DNA from: Clostridia bacterium
GTDB taxonomy: Bacteria > Bacillota > Clostridia > Oscillospirales > CAG-272
Direction of reading: 5' to 3'
Assembly: GCA_017444735.1 (NCBI GenBank)
Contig: JAFSWB010000066.1
Location: 1 to 44,839 of the forward strand
DNA: 44,839 nucleotides
Part shown: piece after piece, positions 7,007-16,649 of the stretch
Position numbering within the stretch: position 1 is the first letter of the stretch
How the letters are laid out: every line of letters starts with the position of its first letter
Position numbers and translations under genes: made by a program
The notes under the pieces: generated by a model
What the model was told of the DNA's origin: nothing
Databases searched by the model: none
The model's input: only the letters and a program-made list of their open reading frames with translations

Positions 7007-7044
7007 CGCCCCCGCGTCCTCCCGGAAACGGAGGAGCGGGGGCG
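7007..7044 (+). terminator. Long hairpin between the PH gene and holA
   Basis: CGCCCCCGC (7007-7015) pairs with GCGGGGGCG (7036-7044), and TCCTCC (7017-7022) pairs with GGAGGA (7030-7035). One bulged G interrupts the stem. The following CTTTG is a poor T-run, so it may act as a partial terminator or an mRNA stabiliser. Confidence 0.5.
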
Positions 7045-7066
7045 GCTTTGAACGAGGGGGACGCCG

Positions 7067-8164
7067 ATGGCGAGGGAAAAGGGCGAAAAACGTTTCGTTG
7101 AGTATATGAGCGACGCGGAGATCCGCGCGGCGGCGAAGGAGCCGTCCGGGGGTTATTTTCTTTTCGGCGAAGAGGACTATCTGAAAAGGCACTACGCCGG
7201 ATCGATCCGCCGCGCCGCCCTCGCCGATTCGTCTCTTCCGGAGATGAACGAGGCGATCTTCGACGAGGACAGCTATACCCCCTCCGCGCTGTGGGAGGCG
7301 ATAGCGGCGCCTCCGCTCATGGGCTCGCATCGGTTCGTCGCGTTCCGGGTCGCCGATCTTTCGGTTTACAAGGACGCGCAGATCGAGGAGCTCGCCGAAA
7401 CGCTCGAAACGCTCCGGGATTATCCCGAGACCGTCTTCGTCCTTTACGCGGCGGCGGGCGGGTTCGACGCCGGCAAGCCGAACGCCCCGTCTGACGCGGC
7501 GGCCGCGCTTTCAAAGTCGCTTCGCCTCGCGTACGTGCCCCTTCAGAGCGAGGCGCGCCTCATAAGGTGGCTCGAACGGCACGTCCGCGACCACGGACTG
7601 ACGGCGGAAGGGGGCGCTCTTCCCGAACTCATCCGCCTGTGCGGGCGCGAGATGCTCCGCCTCTCGTCCGAGGTCGAAAAGGCGTGCGTTCTGACGAAGG
7701 CGGAGGGAAAAGCGGCGCTCACCGCGGACATCGTGAGAAGGTCCGCGTCGCGGACGCCGGAGGAGAACGCGTTCCAGCTCGCGAACTCCATCCTCGCCGG
7801 GAACAGAGCGGCGGCGCTCGAATGTCTCGGCAGAGCCGTGAAGCGCGCGGAGCCTCCGCTGAAGCTCCTCGCGGCGGTAACGGGCGTGATATCCGATCTC
7901 TGCGCCGCGGCGCAGCTCTCGAAGGACGGCGCGACGCCCTCCGATATCGCGCGGAAGCTCAAAATGCACGAATACAAGGCCGGCCTTTACGCGAGGACGG
8001 CGCGCGGCGTTCCGATCGAACGGCTCGCCGCGGCGCTCTCCCTCTGCGTCGGGACGGAAAAGAAGCTCAAATCGTCCCCGACGGTCGGTTACGCCGACGT
8101 CGAGCGGCTCGTCTGCGAGACGGCGGGAGCGACGAGAAAAGGAGGCGGGGGATGGAGAGGATAG
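7067..8164 (+). CDS. holA: DNA polymerase III subunit delta
   Basis: The product is 365 aa, near the family norm of about 340. HolA is the wrench subunit of the clamp loader, which opens the DnaN ring. Recognisable parts: GGYFLFGEEDYLKRHYAGSI near residues 30-47 (the family's 'lGeE.ylk' start), an AAA+-like N-terminal half without a Walker lysine, the FVLYAAAG strand, and the C-terminal helical collar with the VGY motif (SPTVGYADVERLV, about 340). Start ATG follows GAGGGGGA. Its last 13 nt overlap rnmV. Confidence 0.92.
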   Translation: MAREKGEKRFVEYMSDAEIRAAAKEPSGGYFLFGEEDYLKRHYAGSIRRAALADSSLPEMNEAIFDEDSYTPSALWEAIAAPPLMGSHRFVAFRVADLSVYKDAQIEELAETLETLRDYPETVFVLYAAAGGFDAGKPNAPSDAAAALSKSLRLAYVPLQSEARLIRWLERHVRDHGLTAEGGALPELIRLCGREMLRLSSEVEKACVLTKAEGKAALTADIVRRSASRTPEENAFQLANSILAGNRAAALECLGRAVKRAEPPLKLLAAVTGVISDLCAAAQLSKDGATPSDIARKLKMHEYKAGLYARTARGVPIERLAAALSLCVGTEKKLKSSPTVGYADVERLVCETAGATRKGGGGWRG

Positions 8165-8766
8165 CCCTTCGCGTCCCCGTGCTCGTCGAGGGCAAATACG
8201 ACAAGGCGGCGGTCTCGTCCGCCGTCGACGCCCCGATCGTCACGACGGACGGGTTCCGCGTTTTCCGCGACGCGGAGAAGCGGGCTCTTATCCGGCGGAT
8301 CTCCGGCGGCGGGATCGTCGTCCTCTGCGACAGCGACGGCGCGGGCGGAGTCATCCGGTCGTACGTCAACGGGATCGTCGGCCGCGACCTCGTCTATCCC
8401 GTCTACGTCCCGCGTATCAAAGGAAAGGAAAAGAGAAAAAAAGAGCCCTCCAAAGAGGGGGTCCTCGGCGTCGAGGGCGTCGGGACCGACGTGATACGGG
8501 AGGCGTTCCGCGCGCTCGTTTCCCGGAACCCGCAGCTTCTCCGCGGCGGCGGGGCTTCGCCGCCGCGCGACCCGGTGACCAAAGCCGATTTTTACTCCGA
8601 CGGATTGAGCGGGGCCCCCGACGCCTCGCAAAGGCGCGATCTGCTCGCGGAGCGGCTCGGTCTGCCCCCGGGGATGACGGCGGGAGCGCTCCTCGCCGCC
8701 GTCAACGTGATAACGGACAGGGACGGATATCGGGAAGCGGTGGAAAAAACGGAAAAAAATGGATAA
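8152..8766 (+). CDS. rnmV: Ribonuclease M5 (5S rRNA maturase)
   Basis: The product is 204 aa. It has a TOPRIM domain at the N-terminus: VLVEGKYDK supplies the catalytic glutamate and LCDSDGAGG the DxD metal site. A family tail follows (VGTDVIREAF, then GLPPGMTAGALLAAVN). RNase M5 cuts 5S rRNA precursor in a ribosomal-protein-assisted reaction. The start follows AAAAGGAGG and lies inside holA, so the two are coupled. No 5S gene is in the window. Confidence 0.9.
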   Translation: MERIALRVPVLVEGKYDKAAVSSAVDAPIVTTDGFRVFRDAEKRALIRRISGGGIVVLCDSDGAGGVIRSYVNGIVGRDLVYPVYVPRIKGKEKRKKEPSKEGVLGVEGVGTDVIREAFRALVSRNPQLLRGGGASPPRDPVTKADFYSDGLSGAPDASQRRDLLAERLGLPPGMTAGALLAAVNVITDRDGYREAVEKTEKNG

Positions 8767-9168
8767 AAAACGGCGTCGGAGAACGATTTGTACAAAATGT
8801 ACAGAGGTAGAAAATTCGGCCCCAAAAATATACAATATGCACAAAAACAAAAAGGGTTTTTTGTGCGGAAAAGACGAAACAGAGCGGCGCTCCGGAAATC
8901 GGTCCGGAGCGCCTTTTCGGTCGTCTTGACAACTTTCTTCCGCGGTTATCAAAAAACGCCCGAAAACGGCTTAAAATAAGGGAAAAACGGGCATCGCGGA
9001 GAACCGTGTCGGAGCGGTCCCGAGAGAGTCGGCGGACGCCGTTTTCCGCGGTCCGGCGCCGCCCGCCGCGGCCGCCGCGGATAAAAAGACGCGCGAAAAA
9101 AGGCGCGCGGAGAGCGCCCGGACGCCCCGGGACGGCTCTGCCGCAGGGGACGGCGAGGTCTTTTTGTG
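8767..9168. other. Intergenic region between rnmV and the transport operon
   Basis: No gene is supported. It holds TGTACA-AAA-TGTACA (8789-8803), a repeat of a palindromic hexamer that could be an operator, a terminator (8886-8917), and a G+C-rich stretch. TTGACA at 8926-8931 has no good -10 at 17 bp. The main promoter for the next operon begins at 9169. Confidence 0.6.
8886..8917 (+). terminator. Rho-independent terminator after rnmV
   Basis: GGCGCTCCGG (8886-8895) pairs perfectly with CCGGAGCGCC (8904-8913), followed by TTTTC. It lies 120 nt behind the rnmV stop. Confidence 0.8.
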
Positions 9169-9197
9169 TTGACTTTTTGACGGGAATATGATAATAT
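9169..9197 (+). promoter_or_regulatory. SigA promoter of the 12.5-kb transport operon
   Basis: TTGACT (9169-9174), a 17-bp spacer and TAATAT (9192-9197). The transcript should start near 9204, about 226 nt before the first gene. Confidence 0.8.
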
Positions 9198-9203
9198 GTT
9201 GAC

Positions 9204-9429
9204 ATCTTCCCGGGGCGCGCCGCGAGATCGCGGACAGCGGACCCGGGAAACGCGCCGTTACGGCCCGCTTCGCGGGGAGGAAAACAGCCGGGGATCCGGC
9301 GTTTTATTATTCTCCGCGCGCGCGTGTGCGCGTATGCGGGAGCGGCGCTCCGCTCCCTTCTCCGCGCGGCGGAGAGAGGGAGAAGCAAACACAAAAACAG
9401 CCGGCGATGCCGGCAGAACGGAGAGTGTC
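9204..9429 (+). promoter_or_regulatory. Long structured 5' leader of the transport operon
   Basis: The leader carries several stems: GCCGG-GGAT-CCGGC followed by GTTTTATTATT (about 9287-9312, terminator-like), GAGCGGCGCTCCGCTC, CCGCGCGGCGG and GCCGGCGATGCCGGC. The terminator-like stem ahead of the gene suggests attenuation or mRNA protection. No known riboswitch fold was recognised. Confidence 0.45.
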
Positions 9430-12400
9430 ATGACAAGATCAAAGGGACGCGGGATATTGTCAATCTTCCTGGCCGCGGTCACGGCGATCGGCGTTCTCAC
9501 CCTTCCCTCGCACGCCGACACGGAGAAATCCGCGGCGCAGCAGGAACAGGAGCGGGTGAGCCAGTCGATCCTTGACGTTATCAGGGCGATATCCTACGAC
9601 GACTACGACGAGCTGCACTCCGACGCGCCCCGCGCGACGAAAGAGGTCTCGGTTTACGCCGCGGACGCTTACGACGCGGAGACGACGACGTCGGAGGTCG
9701 CCGCGGAGGAACACGACGGCGTGCGCGCCCTGAAAACGGGAAGCACCGGCAAGGTCACGCTGAAGATCAACGTTCCCGAAACGGCAAGGTACGTGATGAA
9801 GATAGAGTACTGCACCGTGTCGGACAGTATCAACGCGGTGGAGAGGATCCTCTACATAAACGACAAGGTCCCCTTCTCGGAGGCTCGTCTGCTTCAGATG
9901 AAGAAGCTGTGGCGATACGAGCTCGTCGAGCAGGAGGACGGGACGATGCGCTTCCCCGTCGACGGATCGGGGAACGAACTCCGTCCGACGGTCAAGCCCG
10001 AGCACGCCTGGCAGGAATACGTCGTCTCCGACAGAGACGGCCTTCACAACGAGCCGCTCGAATTCTACTTTGAGGCGGGCGAAAACGTGCTGACTTTCCA
10101 GGCGGAGCGCGAGGAAGCGTATTTCGGAAAGATCACGCTCTGTCCCAAGGAGGACAAAAGAACGTACGAGGATCTGAAGGCGGAGTACGCGAGCCGCGGA
10201 TACGGACCCGGCTCCGACGTCATCAAATTTCAGGCGGAGACGCCGTCCGCGGTGTCCGACGGGACGTATTTCCCGAACAACAACAGGACGTCGGCGATCT
10301 CCGAGCCCCAGCATCCGACGAAGTACCTCCTGAACGGCATCGGCGACGGCTCGTCCGGTTACGCCAATGGTCAGTGGACCGAATACACGTTCAACGTCGA
10401 GACGCCCGGCCTTTACACGGTCGTGTTCAGATACAAGCAGTCGTTCTCGTCCGGCGTCTTCGTGTCGAGAAAGATACTGATCGACGGCGAGTCCCCCTGC
10501 GTCGAGTCGGAGAGGGTCAGATTCTACTCCGGCAACGACTGGAGGGTCGAGGAGACGAAATACGGCGACGAGACGCTTGAATTCTACCTCGACCGCGGCG
10601 AACACACGCTCCGCGTCGAGACGACGCTCGGCGACATGGCGGACATCATCCGCAGGGTGGCGTCCGTTCAGAAGAACGCCAACGCCGACTATCTGCAGAT
10701 CCTCCGTCTGACGGGCGCGAACCCCGACGAGTACCGCGATTACGGATTCAAGAGGGTCATGCCCGAGACGGTCAAGGACCTCCTCGCGGAGTCGAAGATC
10801 CTCAACCAGTGCATAACCGAGCTGAGAGAATTCAGCAAGAGCCGGAGCGAAATGACGGCTATGCTCGAACAAGCGGCGAACCTGCTCGAGAAGATGGGAT
10901 CGGACGAGGACGAGATCGCGAAGAACCTCGCCGACCTCAAGACGCAGCTCGGTACGGTCGGAAGCTGGGTCATCACCGCGAAGGACCAGCCCCTGCAGTT
11001 TGACTATATCGTCGTTCAGCCTGCGGGATCGTCCCTTCCCCGGGCGAACGCGAACTTCTTCCAGTCGATGGGTTACGAGTTCGGTCAGTTCTTCGGTTCC
11101 TTCTTCACCGACTACGGCGCGATGGGAGTCTCGGATCTCTCCGACGTGGCGACCTCGAGCCTTGAAGCGTGGACCGCGAGCGGCCGCGACCAGGCGCAGA
11201 TAATAAGAACGCAGATAAACAACAAATTCGCTCCTCAGACGGGAACGGCGGTCAACCTGAAGCTCGTCGCTTCCGACGCGCTCCTTCCGGCGATCCTCGC
11301 GGGGATCGGCCCCGACGTAGCCCTCGAGGGCATGGCGGGCACGACGACTACCGGCGCGTCCGGGGACATCATGGACTACGCGCTCCGCGGAGCGCTCGTC
11401 CCGATCTACGGACCGAAGGCGGAGAACGGCGGCTTCGCCGACTTCCCGGAGATCAAGAAGAGATTCAGCCCGAGCGCGTTCATCAACCTCGACCTTTACG
11501 GCACGATCTACGGACTGCCGGCGTCGCAGGAGTGGGCGATGCTCTTCTGCCGCACCGACGTCCTCGCGGCGCTCGAGCTCGAGATCCCGGAGACGTGGGA
11601 CGACCTGTTCGCCATGATCCCGGTGCTCCAGTTCAACAATATGCTCATCGGTATCGCTCCCGACCTCGACCTGCTCGCGACGTTCACGTATCAGCGCGGC
11701 TCGACGATCTGGGCTGACGACGGCATGAGAGTCAACTTCGACAGCAACGCGTGCCTCGAATCGTTCGACGAGATATCGAGTCTTTACACGCAGTACGGTC
11801 TGCCGATCGCATACAGCTTCGCGAACCGTTTCAGAACGGGCGAGATCCCGGTCGGCATCGGCGGATACGCGGCGACGTACAACTCGATCGTCATTTACGC
11901 GACGGAGCTTTCCGGTCTCTGGGACTTCGCTCCCGTTCCCGGAAGACGGCAGGCGGACGGCACGATAAACAGGACCGTCCAGTCGAGCAGCAACCCCGTC
12001 TCGATGCCGAAGGACTGCCGCGACAAGGAAAGAGCGTGGGAGTTCATGAAGTGGTACACCGACAAGGATTTCCAGTCCTCCTACGGCAACGAATTGGTAG
12101 CGTTGATGGGAGAGGCGGCGAAGTACGCGACGGCGAACCTCGAGGCGCTCAGCGAGATGTCGTGGACGCCGCACGAGTACGAACAGCTCATGATCCAGGC
12201 GCAGTCCCTCGACGGATATCAGTCCTACCCCGGGAAATACTTCCTGAAGAGATATTTCACATTCTCGATCCAGAACGTCTACAACGAGCTGACGGACCCG
12301 ATTGAGACGCTCCTCGGATACGTTCCGACGATAAACAAGGAGATCACGAGAAAGAGAAACGAATTCGGACTCGAATCGCTCGAGGTCGGGCAGACGCTCG

Positions 12401-12627
12401 GGACGAAGCGCCTCGACGAGGCGAAGGCGCTCCTTGACGAGATCTCCGACGCCGACCGCGACAAATACGCGCCGCTCTTCAGCGCCTTCGAAAAGGCGTA
12501 CGCGAAGAGAAACGCCGATATGATACGCTCGGCGGCGGAAGGCTTTGAAAAAGCCGATTCGGAGCTCTTCGCCGACGCGATCGTCAAGCTCAACGAGGCG
12601 GCGGCCGCCTTCGACACCTATGATTGA
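9430..12627 (+). CDS. Large secreted ABC-transporter solute-binding protein
   Basis: The product is 1065 aa, more than twice the 400-550 aa of ordinary family-1 sugar-binding proteins. A Sec signal peptide covers about residues 1-30 (cleavage near SHADTEK). Two beta-rich, carbohydrate-binding-like modules follow (about 70-250 and 258-410; the second begins VIKFQAETP and resembles the start of CBM6/35-like domains). Next are a helical linker (about 446-505) and a solute-binding core (about 523-900, with NLKLVASDALLPAILAGIGP and the AWEFMKWYTDKDFQ helix). No lipobox cysteine is present, so the usual lipid anchor of Gram-positive binding proteins is missing. Start chosen at 9430 because it gives the signal peptide, with GGAGAG upstream. 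It is the first gene of the operon, ahead of the permeases, and probably captures an oligosaccharide. Confidence 0.86.
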   Translation: MTRSKGRGILSIFLAAVTAIGVLTLPSHADTEKSAAQQEQERVSQSILDVIRAISYDDYDELHSDAPRATKEVSVYAADAYDAETTTSEVAAEEHDGVRALKTGSTGKVTLKINVPETARYVMKIEYCTVSDSINAVERILYINDKVPFSEARLLQMKKLWRYELVEQEDGTMRFPVDGSGNELRPTVKPEHAWQEYVVSDRDGLHNEPLEFYFEAGENVLTFQAEREEAYFGKITLCPKEDKRTYEDLKAEYASRGYGPGSDVIKFQAETPSAVSDGTYFPNNNRTSAISEPQHPTKYLLNGIGDGSSGYANGQWTEYTFNVETPGLYTVVFRYKQSFSSGVFVSRKILIDGESPCVESERVRFYSGNDWRVEETKYGDETLEFYLDRGEHTLRVETTLGDMADIIRRVASVQKNANADYLQILRLTGANPDEYRDYGFKRVMPETVKDLLAESKILNQCITELREFSKSRSEMTAMLEQAANLLEKMGSDEDEIAKNLADLKTQLGTVGSWVITAKDQPLQFDYIVVQPAGSSLPRANANFFQSMGYEFGQFFGSFFTDYGAMGVSDLSDVATSSLEAWTASGRDQAQIIRTQINNKFAPQTGTAVNLKLVASDALLPAILAGIGPDVALEGMAGTTTTGASGDIMDYALRGALVPIYGPKAENGGFADFPEIKKRFSPSAFINLDLYGTIYGLPASQEWAMLFCRTDVLAALELEIPETWDDLFAMIPVLQFNNMLIGIAPDLDLLATFTYQRGSTIWADDGMRVNFDSNACLESFDEISSLYTQYGLPIAYSFANRFRTGEIPVGIGGYAATYNSIVIYATELSGLWDFAPVPGRRQADGTINRTVQSSSNPVSMPKDCRDKERAWEFMKWYTDKDFQSSYGNELVALMGEAAKYATANLEALSEMSWTPHEYEQLMIQAQSLDGYQSYPGKYFLKRYFTFSIQNVYNELTDPIETLLGYVPTINKEITRKRNEFGLESLEVGQTLGTKRLDEAKALLDEISDADRDKYAPLFSAFEKAYAKRNADMIRSAAEGFEKADSELFADAIVKLNEAAAAFDTYD

Positions 12628-12661
12628 TCGCGCCCGGTCAATACAGGAGAGGAGATAAGAT

Positions 12662-13606
12662 ATGGCTAAAGAAACAAAAGTCGTCTCCCGTAAAAACATG
12701 ACCAAGAGAGCGTGGACGTGGCACCTGATGAAGCAGAACAAGATAGGGTACCTGATGGTCGCCCCCTATATGATCCTGTTCTTCCTCTTCACGTTCACCC
12801 CCGTCGTCCTCTCTCTCGTCATCGGTTTTACAGACTTCAATATGCTTCAGTTCCCGAATTTCGTCGGGATGTCGAACTACGTGACGATGTTCCTCGACGA
12901 CGAGCTCTTCATCACGGCGCTCAAATGGACGCTGTTCTTCGCTCTCGTCACCGGACCCGCCTCGTATCTGTTATCCTTTATAGTGGCGTGGTTCATCAAC
13001 GACCTCGACCCGCGTATCCGCGCGATCGTCACCGTCGTCTTCTACGCTCCGTCCCTCGGCGGCAACGCCTACCTGATCTGGGAGACGCTGTTCTCCGGAG
13101 ACTCTTACGGTTGGGTCAACGGCTGGCTGATAAAGCTGGGGGTCCTGAGCACCCCGATCCAGTTCTTCCAGAACAAGAGTTACATCTTACCGCTCGTTAT
13201 CATCGTCGCCCTGTGGCAGTCGCTCGGAATTTCGTTCCTCGCGTTCATCGCGGGTCTTCAGGGCATCGACAGGAGCCAGTATGAGGCGGCGGCGATCGAC
13301 GGAGTCAAGAACAGATGGCAGGAGGCGTGGTACGTCACCTTGCCCAATATGAAATCGCAGCTTATGTTCGGCGCGGTCATGGCGATCACCGGCGCGTTCG
13401 GCTTCGGCGGCATCGTCACCGCTCTCTGCGGCAACCCGCCCGTCGACTACGTCGGATATACGCTCGCCCACCATATAACCGAATACGGTACGGTCAGGTG
13501 GGAGGTCGGTTACTCCTCGGCGCTGACGTTCGTTATGTTCCTTATAATGATCGGCGCCAACCTGCTCGTCACAAAAATCATTTCGAAGGTGGGTCAGTCG
13601 GCATGA
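12662..13606 (+). CDS. CUT1-type sugar ABC permease, MalF/LplB-like (pair 1)
   Basis: The product is 314 aa with about six membrane segments; the first is near residues 31-56. The cytoplasmic EAA loop, which docks the ATPase, is clear: YEAAAIDGVKNRWQEAWYVT with the EAA...G pattern. It starts after GGAGAGGAG and overlaps the next gene by ATGA, so the two permeases form a coupled heterodimer pair. The substrate is probably a carbohydrate, judged from the family and the binding protein upstream. Confidence 0.9.
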   Translation: MAKETKVVSRKNMTKRAWTWHLMKQNKIGYLMVAPYMILFFLFTFTPVVLSLVIGFTDFNMLQFPNFVGMSNYVTMFLDDELFITALKWTLFFALVTGPASYLLSFIVAWFINDLDPRIRAIVTVVFYAPSLGGNAYLIWETLFSGDSYGWVNGWLIKLGVLSTPIQFFQNKSYILPLVIIVALWQSLGISFLAFIAGLQGIDRSQYEAAAIDGVKNRWQEAWYVTLPNMKSQLMFGAVMAITGAFGFGGIVTALCGNPPVDYVGYTLAHHITEYGTVRWEVGYSSALTFVMFLIMIGANLLVTKIISKVGQSA

Positions 13607-14487
13607 GTACGAAAGTAAAAAAGATGCGAACAAGACGGCACACCGTCGTTCTGAACCGTTCCCGCGGGGGCGACGCGGGGATCACGGTCGTCCTCTTCAT
13701 CCTCGGCTTCGTTATGGTAGTACCGCTCTTCTACGCGATACTCCAGTCGTTCAAGCCGCTTGACGAATACTTCGTCTTTCCCCCGAGATTTTTCGTCAGT
13801 CATCCCACGATCGGGAACTACAAGGATCTGTTCTATCTGATGAGCACCTCGTGGGTGCCGTTCTCAAGGTACATATTCAACACGGTGTTCATCTCCGTCG
13901 CCGGCACCTTCGGTCACCTCGTCTGCGCGTCGCTCGCGGCGTACGTAATGTCGAAGATGGAGATGCCCGGCAAGAAGGTCATGTTCCAGATGGTCCAGAA
14001 ATCCCTTATGTTCAACGCGGGCGTCATGGGAACGATGACGTTCGTCATCCTGAGATACCTCGGATGGGTCGACACCTACTGGGCGGTGATAATCCCCGCC
14101 TTCCAGCAATCCCTCGGGCTTTACCTCATGAAGCAGTTCATGGACTCCAACGTCACGACCGAGATCCTCGAGTCGGCGCGTCTTGACGGCGCGAAGGAGT
14201 TCAGGATCTTCTGGTCCATCGCGATGCCGATGGTCAAGCCCGCGTGGCTGACGCTCATCATCTACTGCTTCAAGGATCTGTGGAATCAGGGCGCTCAGGC
14301 GTCTATCTACTCCGAACAGCTCAAGTCCCTGAACACCGGTCTTTCGCAGATCGCCGCCGGCGGTATCGCCCGTACCGGCGTCTCCGCGGCGTCGACCGTC
14401 GTTATGATGATCGTCCCGATCATCGTATTCGTCATTATGCAGTCGAACGTCATCGAGACGATGGGCTCGAGCGGCATGAAGGATTAA
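13603..14487 (+). CDS. CUT1-type sugar ABC permease, MalG/YtcP-like (pair 1)
   Basis: The product is 294 aa, starting inside the stop of the previous permease. It has about six membrane segments and an EAA-type loop (ESARLDGAKEFRIFWSIAMP). The family is the second half of the MalFG-like channel. A basic N-terminus (KVKKMRTRRH) precedes the first segment at about 27. An upstream extension in the same frame overlaps the previous gene and is not used. Confidence 0.9.
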   Translation: MSTKVKKMRTRRHTVVLNRSRGGDAGITVVLFILGFVMVVPLFYAILQSFKPLDEYFVFPPRFFVSHPTIGNYKDLFYLMSTSWVPFSRYIFNTVFISVAGTFGHLVCASLAAYVMSKMEMPGKKVMFQMVQKSLMFNAGVMGTMTFVILRYLGWVDTYWAVIIPAFQQSLGLYLMKQFMDSNVTTEILESARLDGAKEFRIFWSIAMPMVKPAWLTLIIYCFKDLWNQGAQASIYSEQLKSLNTGLSQIAAGGIARTGVSAASTVVMMIVPIIVFVIMQSNVIETMGSSGMKD

Positions 14488-14498
14488 GGAGGTTCGGA

Positions 14499-16631
14499 AT
14501 GAAAATACTGTCGAGAATTCTCCTTGCGGCGCTCGTCGCCGCGATGCTCCTTCCGGTCGCCGTCGGAGCCGCTCCGTACACGACGTACACGTACACGAGC
14601 GACGGCACGATCCTGACCTCGCCCGATGCGTACGTCCCCGACAAGGTCGTCACCTCGGATTTCATCGGACTCGGCGACAAGCCGTTCGACGATCCCCGAG
14701 ACATCTTCGTCGGCCCGGACGAGAAGGTCTATCTCGTCGACGCCGGGAACGCGCGCGTCATCGTAATGGACCGCTACTACAGACTCGATTTCATCATCGA
14801 CACGTTCGTCAACGAGTACGGCGTCCCGGATACGTTCTCCGGCCCGTCCGGCGTGTTCGTGACGGACGATCGGATCTACGTCTGCGACACGGACAACAAC
14901 CGTATCGTCATGTTCGATACGGAAGGAAACTACATTAAAATAATTGATAAGCCCCAGTCGACGATCTTCGAGGAGGGTTCCATCTACAAGCCGATCGCGT
15001 GCGCGGTCGACGCGTTCGGAAGGATCTTCGTAATATCCTCGACGACGTATCAGGGCGTCATCGTGATGGATGAAAACTCGGTCTTCTCCGGCTTCATCGG
15101 AGCGCAGAAGGACACGGTCTCCCTCATTCAGGCGATCATGAGAAGATTCCAGACCGAGGAGCAGAGAGCGCAGAGCGCGGAGATCACCTCCAAGGAGCTC
15201 AACAACATCACGATCGACAGCGAGGGCTTCCTCTACGTCACCACCTCGTCCATCGACCCGGCGATGCAGCAGTCCGAGATCAAGTCGAAGTCGAAGAAGA
15301 ATGACTACGCGCCGGTCAAGAAGCTGAACTCGTCCGGCGAGGACGTCATGAGACGAAACGGCATCTATCCGCCGTCCGGCGAGGTCAGCGTCTCCGAGGC
15401 CTCAACGGCGGAGATCAAGGGCGCGTCCGTCATCGTCGACGTCGCGGTCGGACCCGAGCGAACGTGGTCGATCATCGACCAGAAGAGATCGAAGGTCTTC
15501 ACGTACGACGACAACGGCAACCTCCTGTTCGCGTTCGGCGACCTCGGGGATCAGGTCGGAAACATCTCGCAGGTCAACGGGATCGCGTATCAGGGATCGA
15601 AAATGCTCCTGCTCGACAAGACGAACGACAACATCGTCGTCTACAGAAGGACGGAGTACGGCGATCTTCTGATCCGCGCCCTCAAGAACGATAACGACAG
15701 GAAATACAACGAGGCGATCAACGACTGGACCGAGATCATAAAGCGCAACAACAACTACGAGGTCGCTTACGTCCAGATCGGTAAGGCGCTGTACAGAGAC
15801 GGCAAGTACGAGGAGTCGATGGAAAAGTACGAGTCCATCGGCGAGAAGACGAACTGGTCGAAGTCCTACGCCGAGATCAGAAAGCAGTGGGCCAACCAGT
15901 ATTTCTGGATCCTCCCGATCATCATCGTCGCCGCCGCGATCCTCATCGCGAAGTTCTTCGCGTACGCCGCGAAGGTCAACAAGAGGGCGGCGCTCAAGAT
16001 CGGCCGAAAGAGCCTGAGGGAGGAGCTGCTGTACGCCTTCCACGTTATCTTCCACCCGTTCGACGGCTTCTGGGATCTGAAGCACGAAAAACGGGGGTCG
16101 GTCAAGTCGGCGACGGTCATCCTGCTTATAACGGTGCTCGCGTTCTTCTACCGCTCGGTCGGTACGGGGTACGTCGGGAGATCGGGCGACGCGTCGACGC
16201 TCAGCGTGCTCGGAACGATAGCGGCGGTCATTATGCCGCTCGGCCTCTTCGCGGTCGCGAACTGGTGCTTCACCACGCTGTTTGAAGGCGAAGGAAGTCT
16301 CAAGGACATCTACGTGGCGAGCTGCTATTCGCTCACCCCGCTTCCGTTCTTCGTAGTGCTCGGAACGATCTTCTCGAACTTCGTCGTCGAAAACGAGCTC
16401 GGGATCGTCAACCTCTTATACACGGTCGCGCTGTTCTGGATGGGACTCCTCCTGTTCTTCGGCATGATGATAACGCACGACTACTCGATATTCAAAAACA
16501 TACTGACGACCATAGCGACGATCATCGGGATAATGTTCCTGATGTTCCTCGGGATCCTGTTCCTGACGCTTATGGCTCAGATAATCAAGTTCGTTTCCAA
16601 TATTTCGGTCGAACTTGCATTCCGAATGTAA
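14499..16631 (+). CDS. NHL-repeat/TPR protein with C-terminal Yip1-like membrane domain
   Basis: The product is 710 aa. A signal peptide (about 1-24) is followed by about six NHL-type blades. Clear ones include DDPRDIFVGPDEKVYLVD (about 64), FSGPSGVFVTDDRIYVCD (about 113) and the VDVAVGPERTWSIID region (about 311). A short TPR unit (about 403-449) and a membrane segment (about 468-490) come next. Last is a Yip1-like domain (about 505-710) with several membrane segments, starting LREELLYAFHVIFHPFDGFW. The propeller would face outward. It lies between the permease pairs and co-occurs with DUF5696. The role is unknown; sensing or holding substrate near the channel is an inference. SD AAGGAGG precedes the start. 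Confidence 0.82.
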   Translation: MKILSRILLAALVAAMLLPVAVGAAPYTTYTYTSDGTILTSPDAYVPDKVVTSDFIGLGDKPFDDPRDIFVGPDEKVYLVDAGNARVIVMDRYYRLDFIIDTFVNEYGVPDTFSGPSGVFVTDDRIYVCDTDNNRIVMFDTEGNYIKIIDKPQSTIFEEGSIYKPIACAVDAFGRIFVISSTTYQGVIVMDENSVFSGFIGAQKDTVSLIQAIMRRFQTEEQRAQSAEITSKELNNITIDSEGFLYVTTSSIDPAMQQSEIKSKSKKNDYAPVKKLNSSGEDVMRRNGIYPPSGEVSVSEASTAEIKGASVIVDVAVGPERTWSIIDQKRSKVFTYDDNGNLLFAFGDLGDQVGNISQVNGIAYQGSKMLLLDKTNDNIVVYRRTEYGDLLIRALKNDNDRKYNEAINDWTEIIKRNNNYEVAYVQIGKALYRDGKYEESMEKYESIGEKTNWSKSYAEIRKQWANQYFWILPIIIVAAAILIAKFFAYAAKVNKRAALKIGRKSLREELLYAFHVIFHPFDGFWDLKHEKRGSVKSATVILLITVLAFFYRSVGTGYVGRSGDASTLSVLGTIAAVIMPLGLFAVANWCFTTLFEGEGSLKDIYVASCYSLTPLPFFVVLGTIFSNFVVENELGIVNLLYTVALFWMGLLLFFGMMITHDYSIFKNILTTIATIIGIMFLMFLGILFLTLMAQIIKFVSNISVELAFRM

Positions 16632-16649
16632 GGAAGGAGAGTGAACGAA

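Noticed and set aside
9204-9429. T-box or known metabolite riboswitch
   Set aside because: No T-box sequence (such as TGGNACC) or other familiar core was found; only simple stems are present.
9460-12741. A 1093-residue open frame on the minus strand opposite the solute-binding protein
   Set aside because: It is the antisense shadow of a G+C-rich gene: arginine/valine/aspartate-rich low-complexity text, no signal, no domain, and it crosses the start of the next gene.
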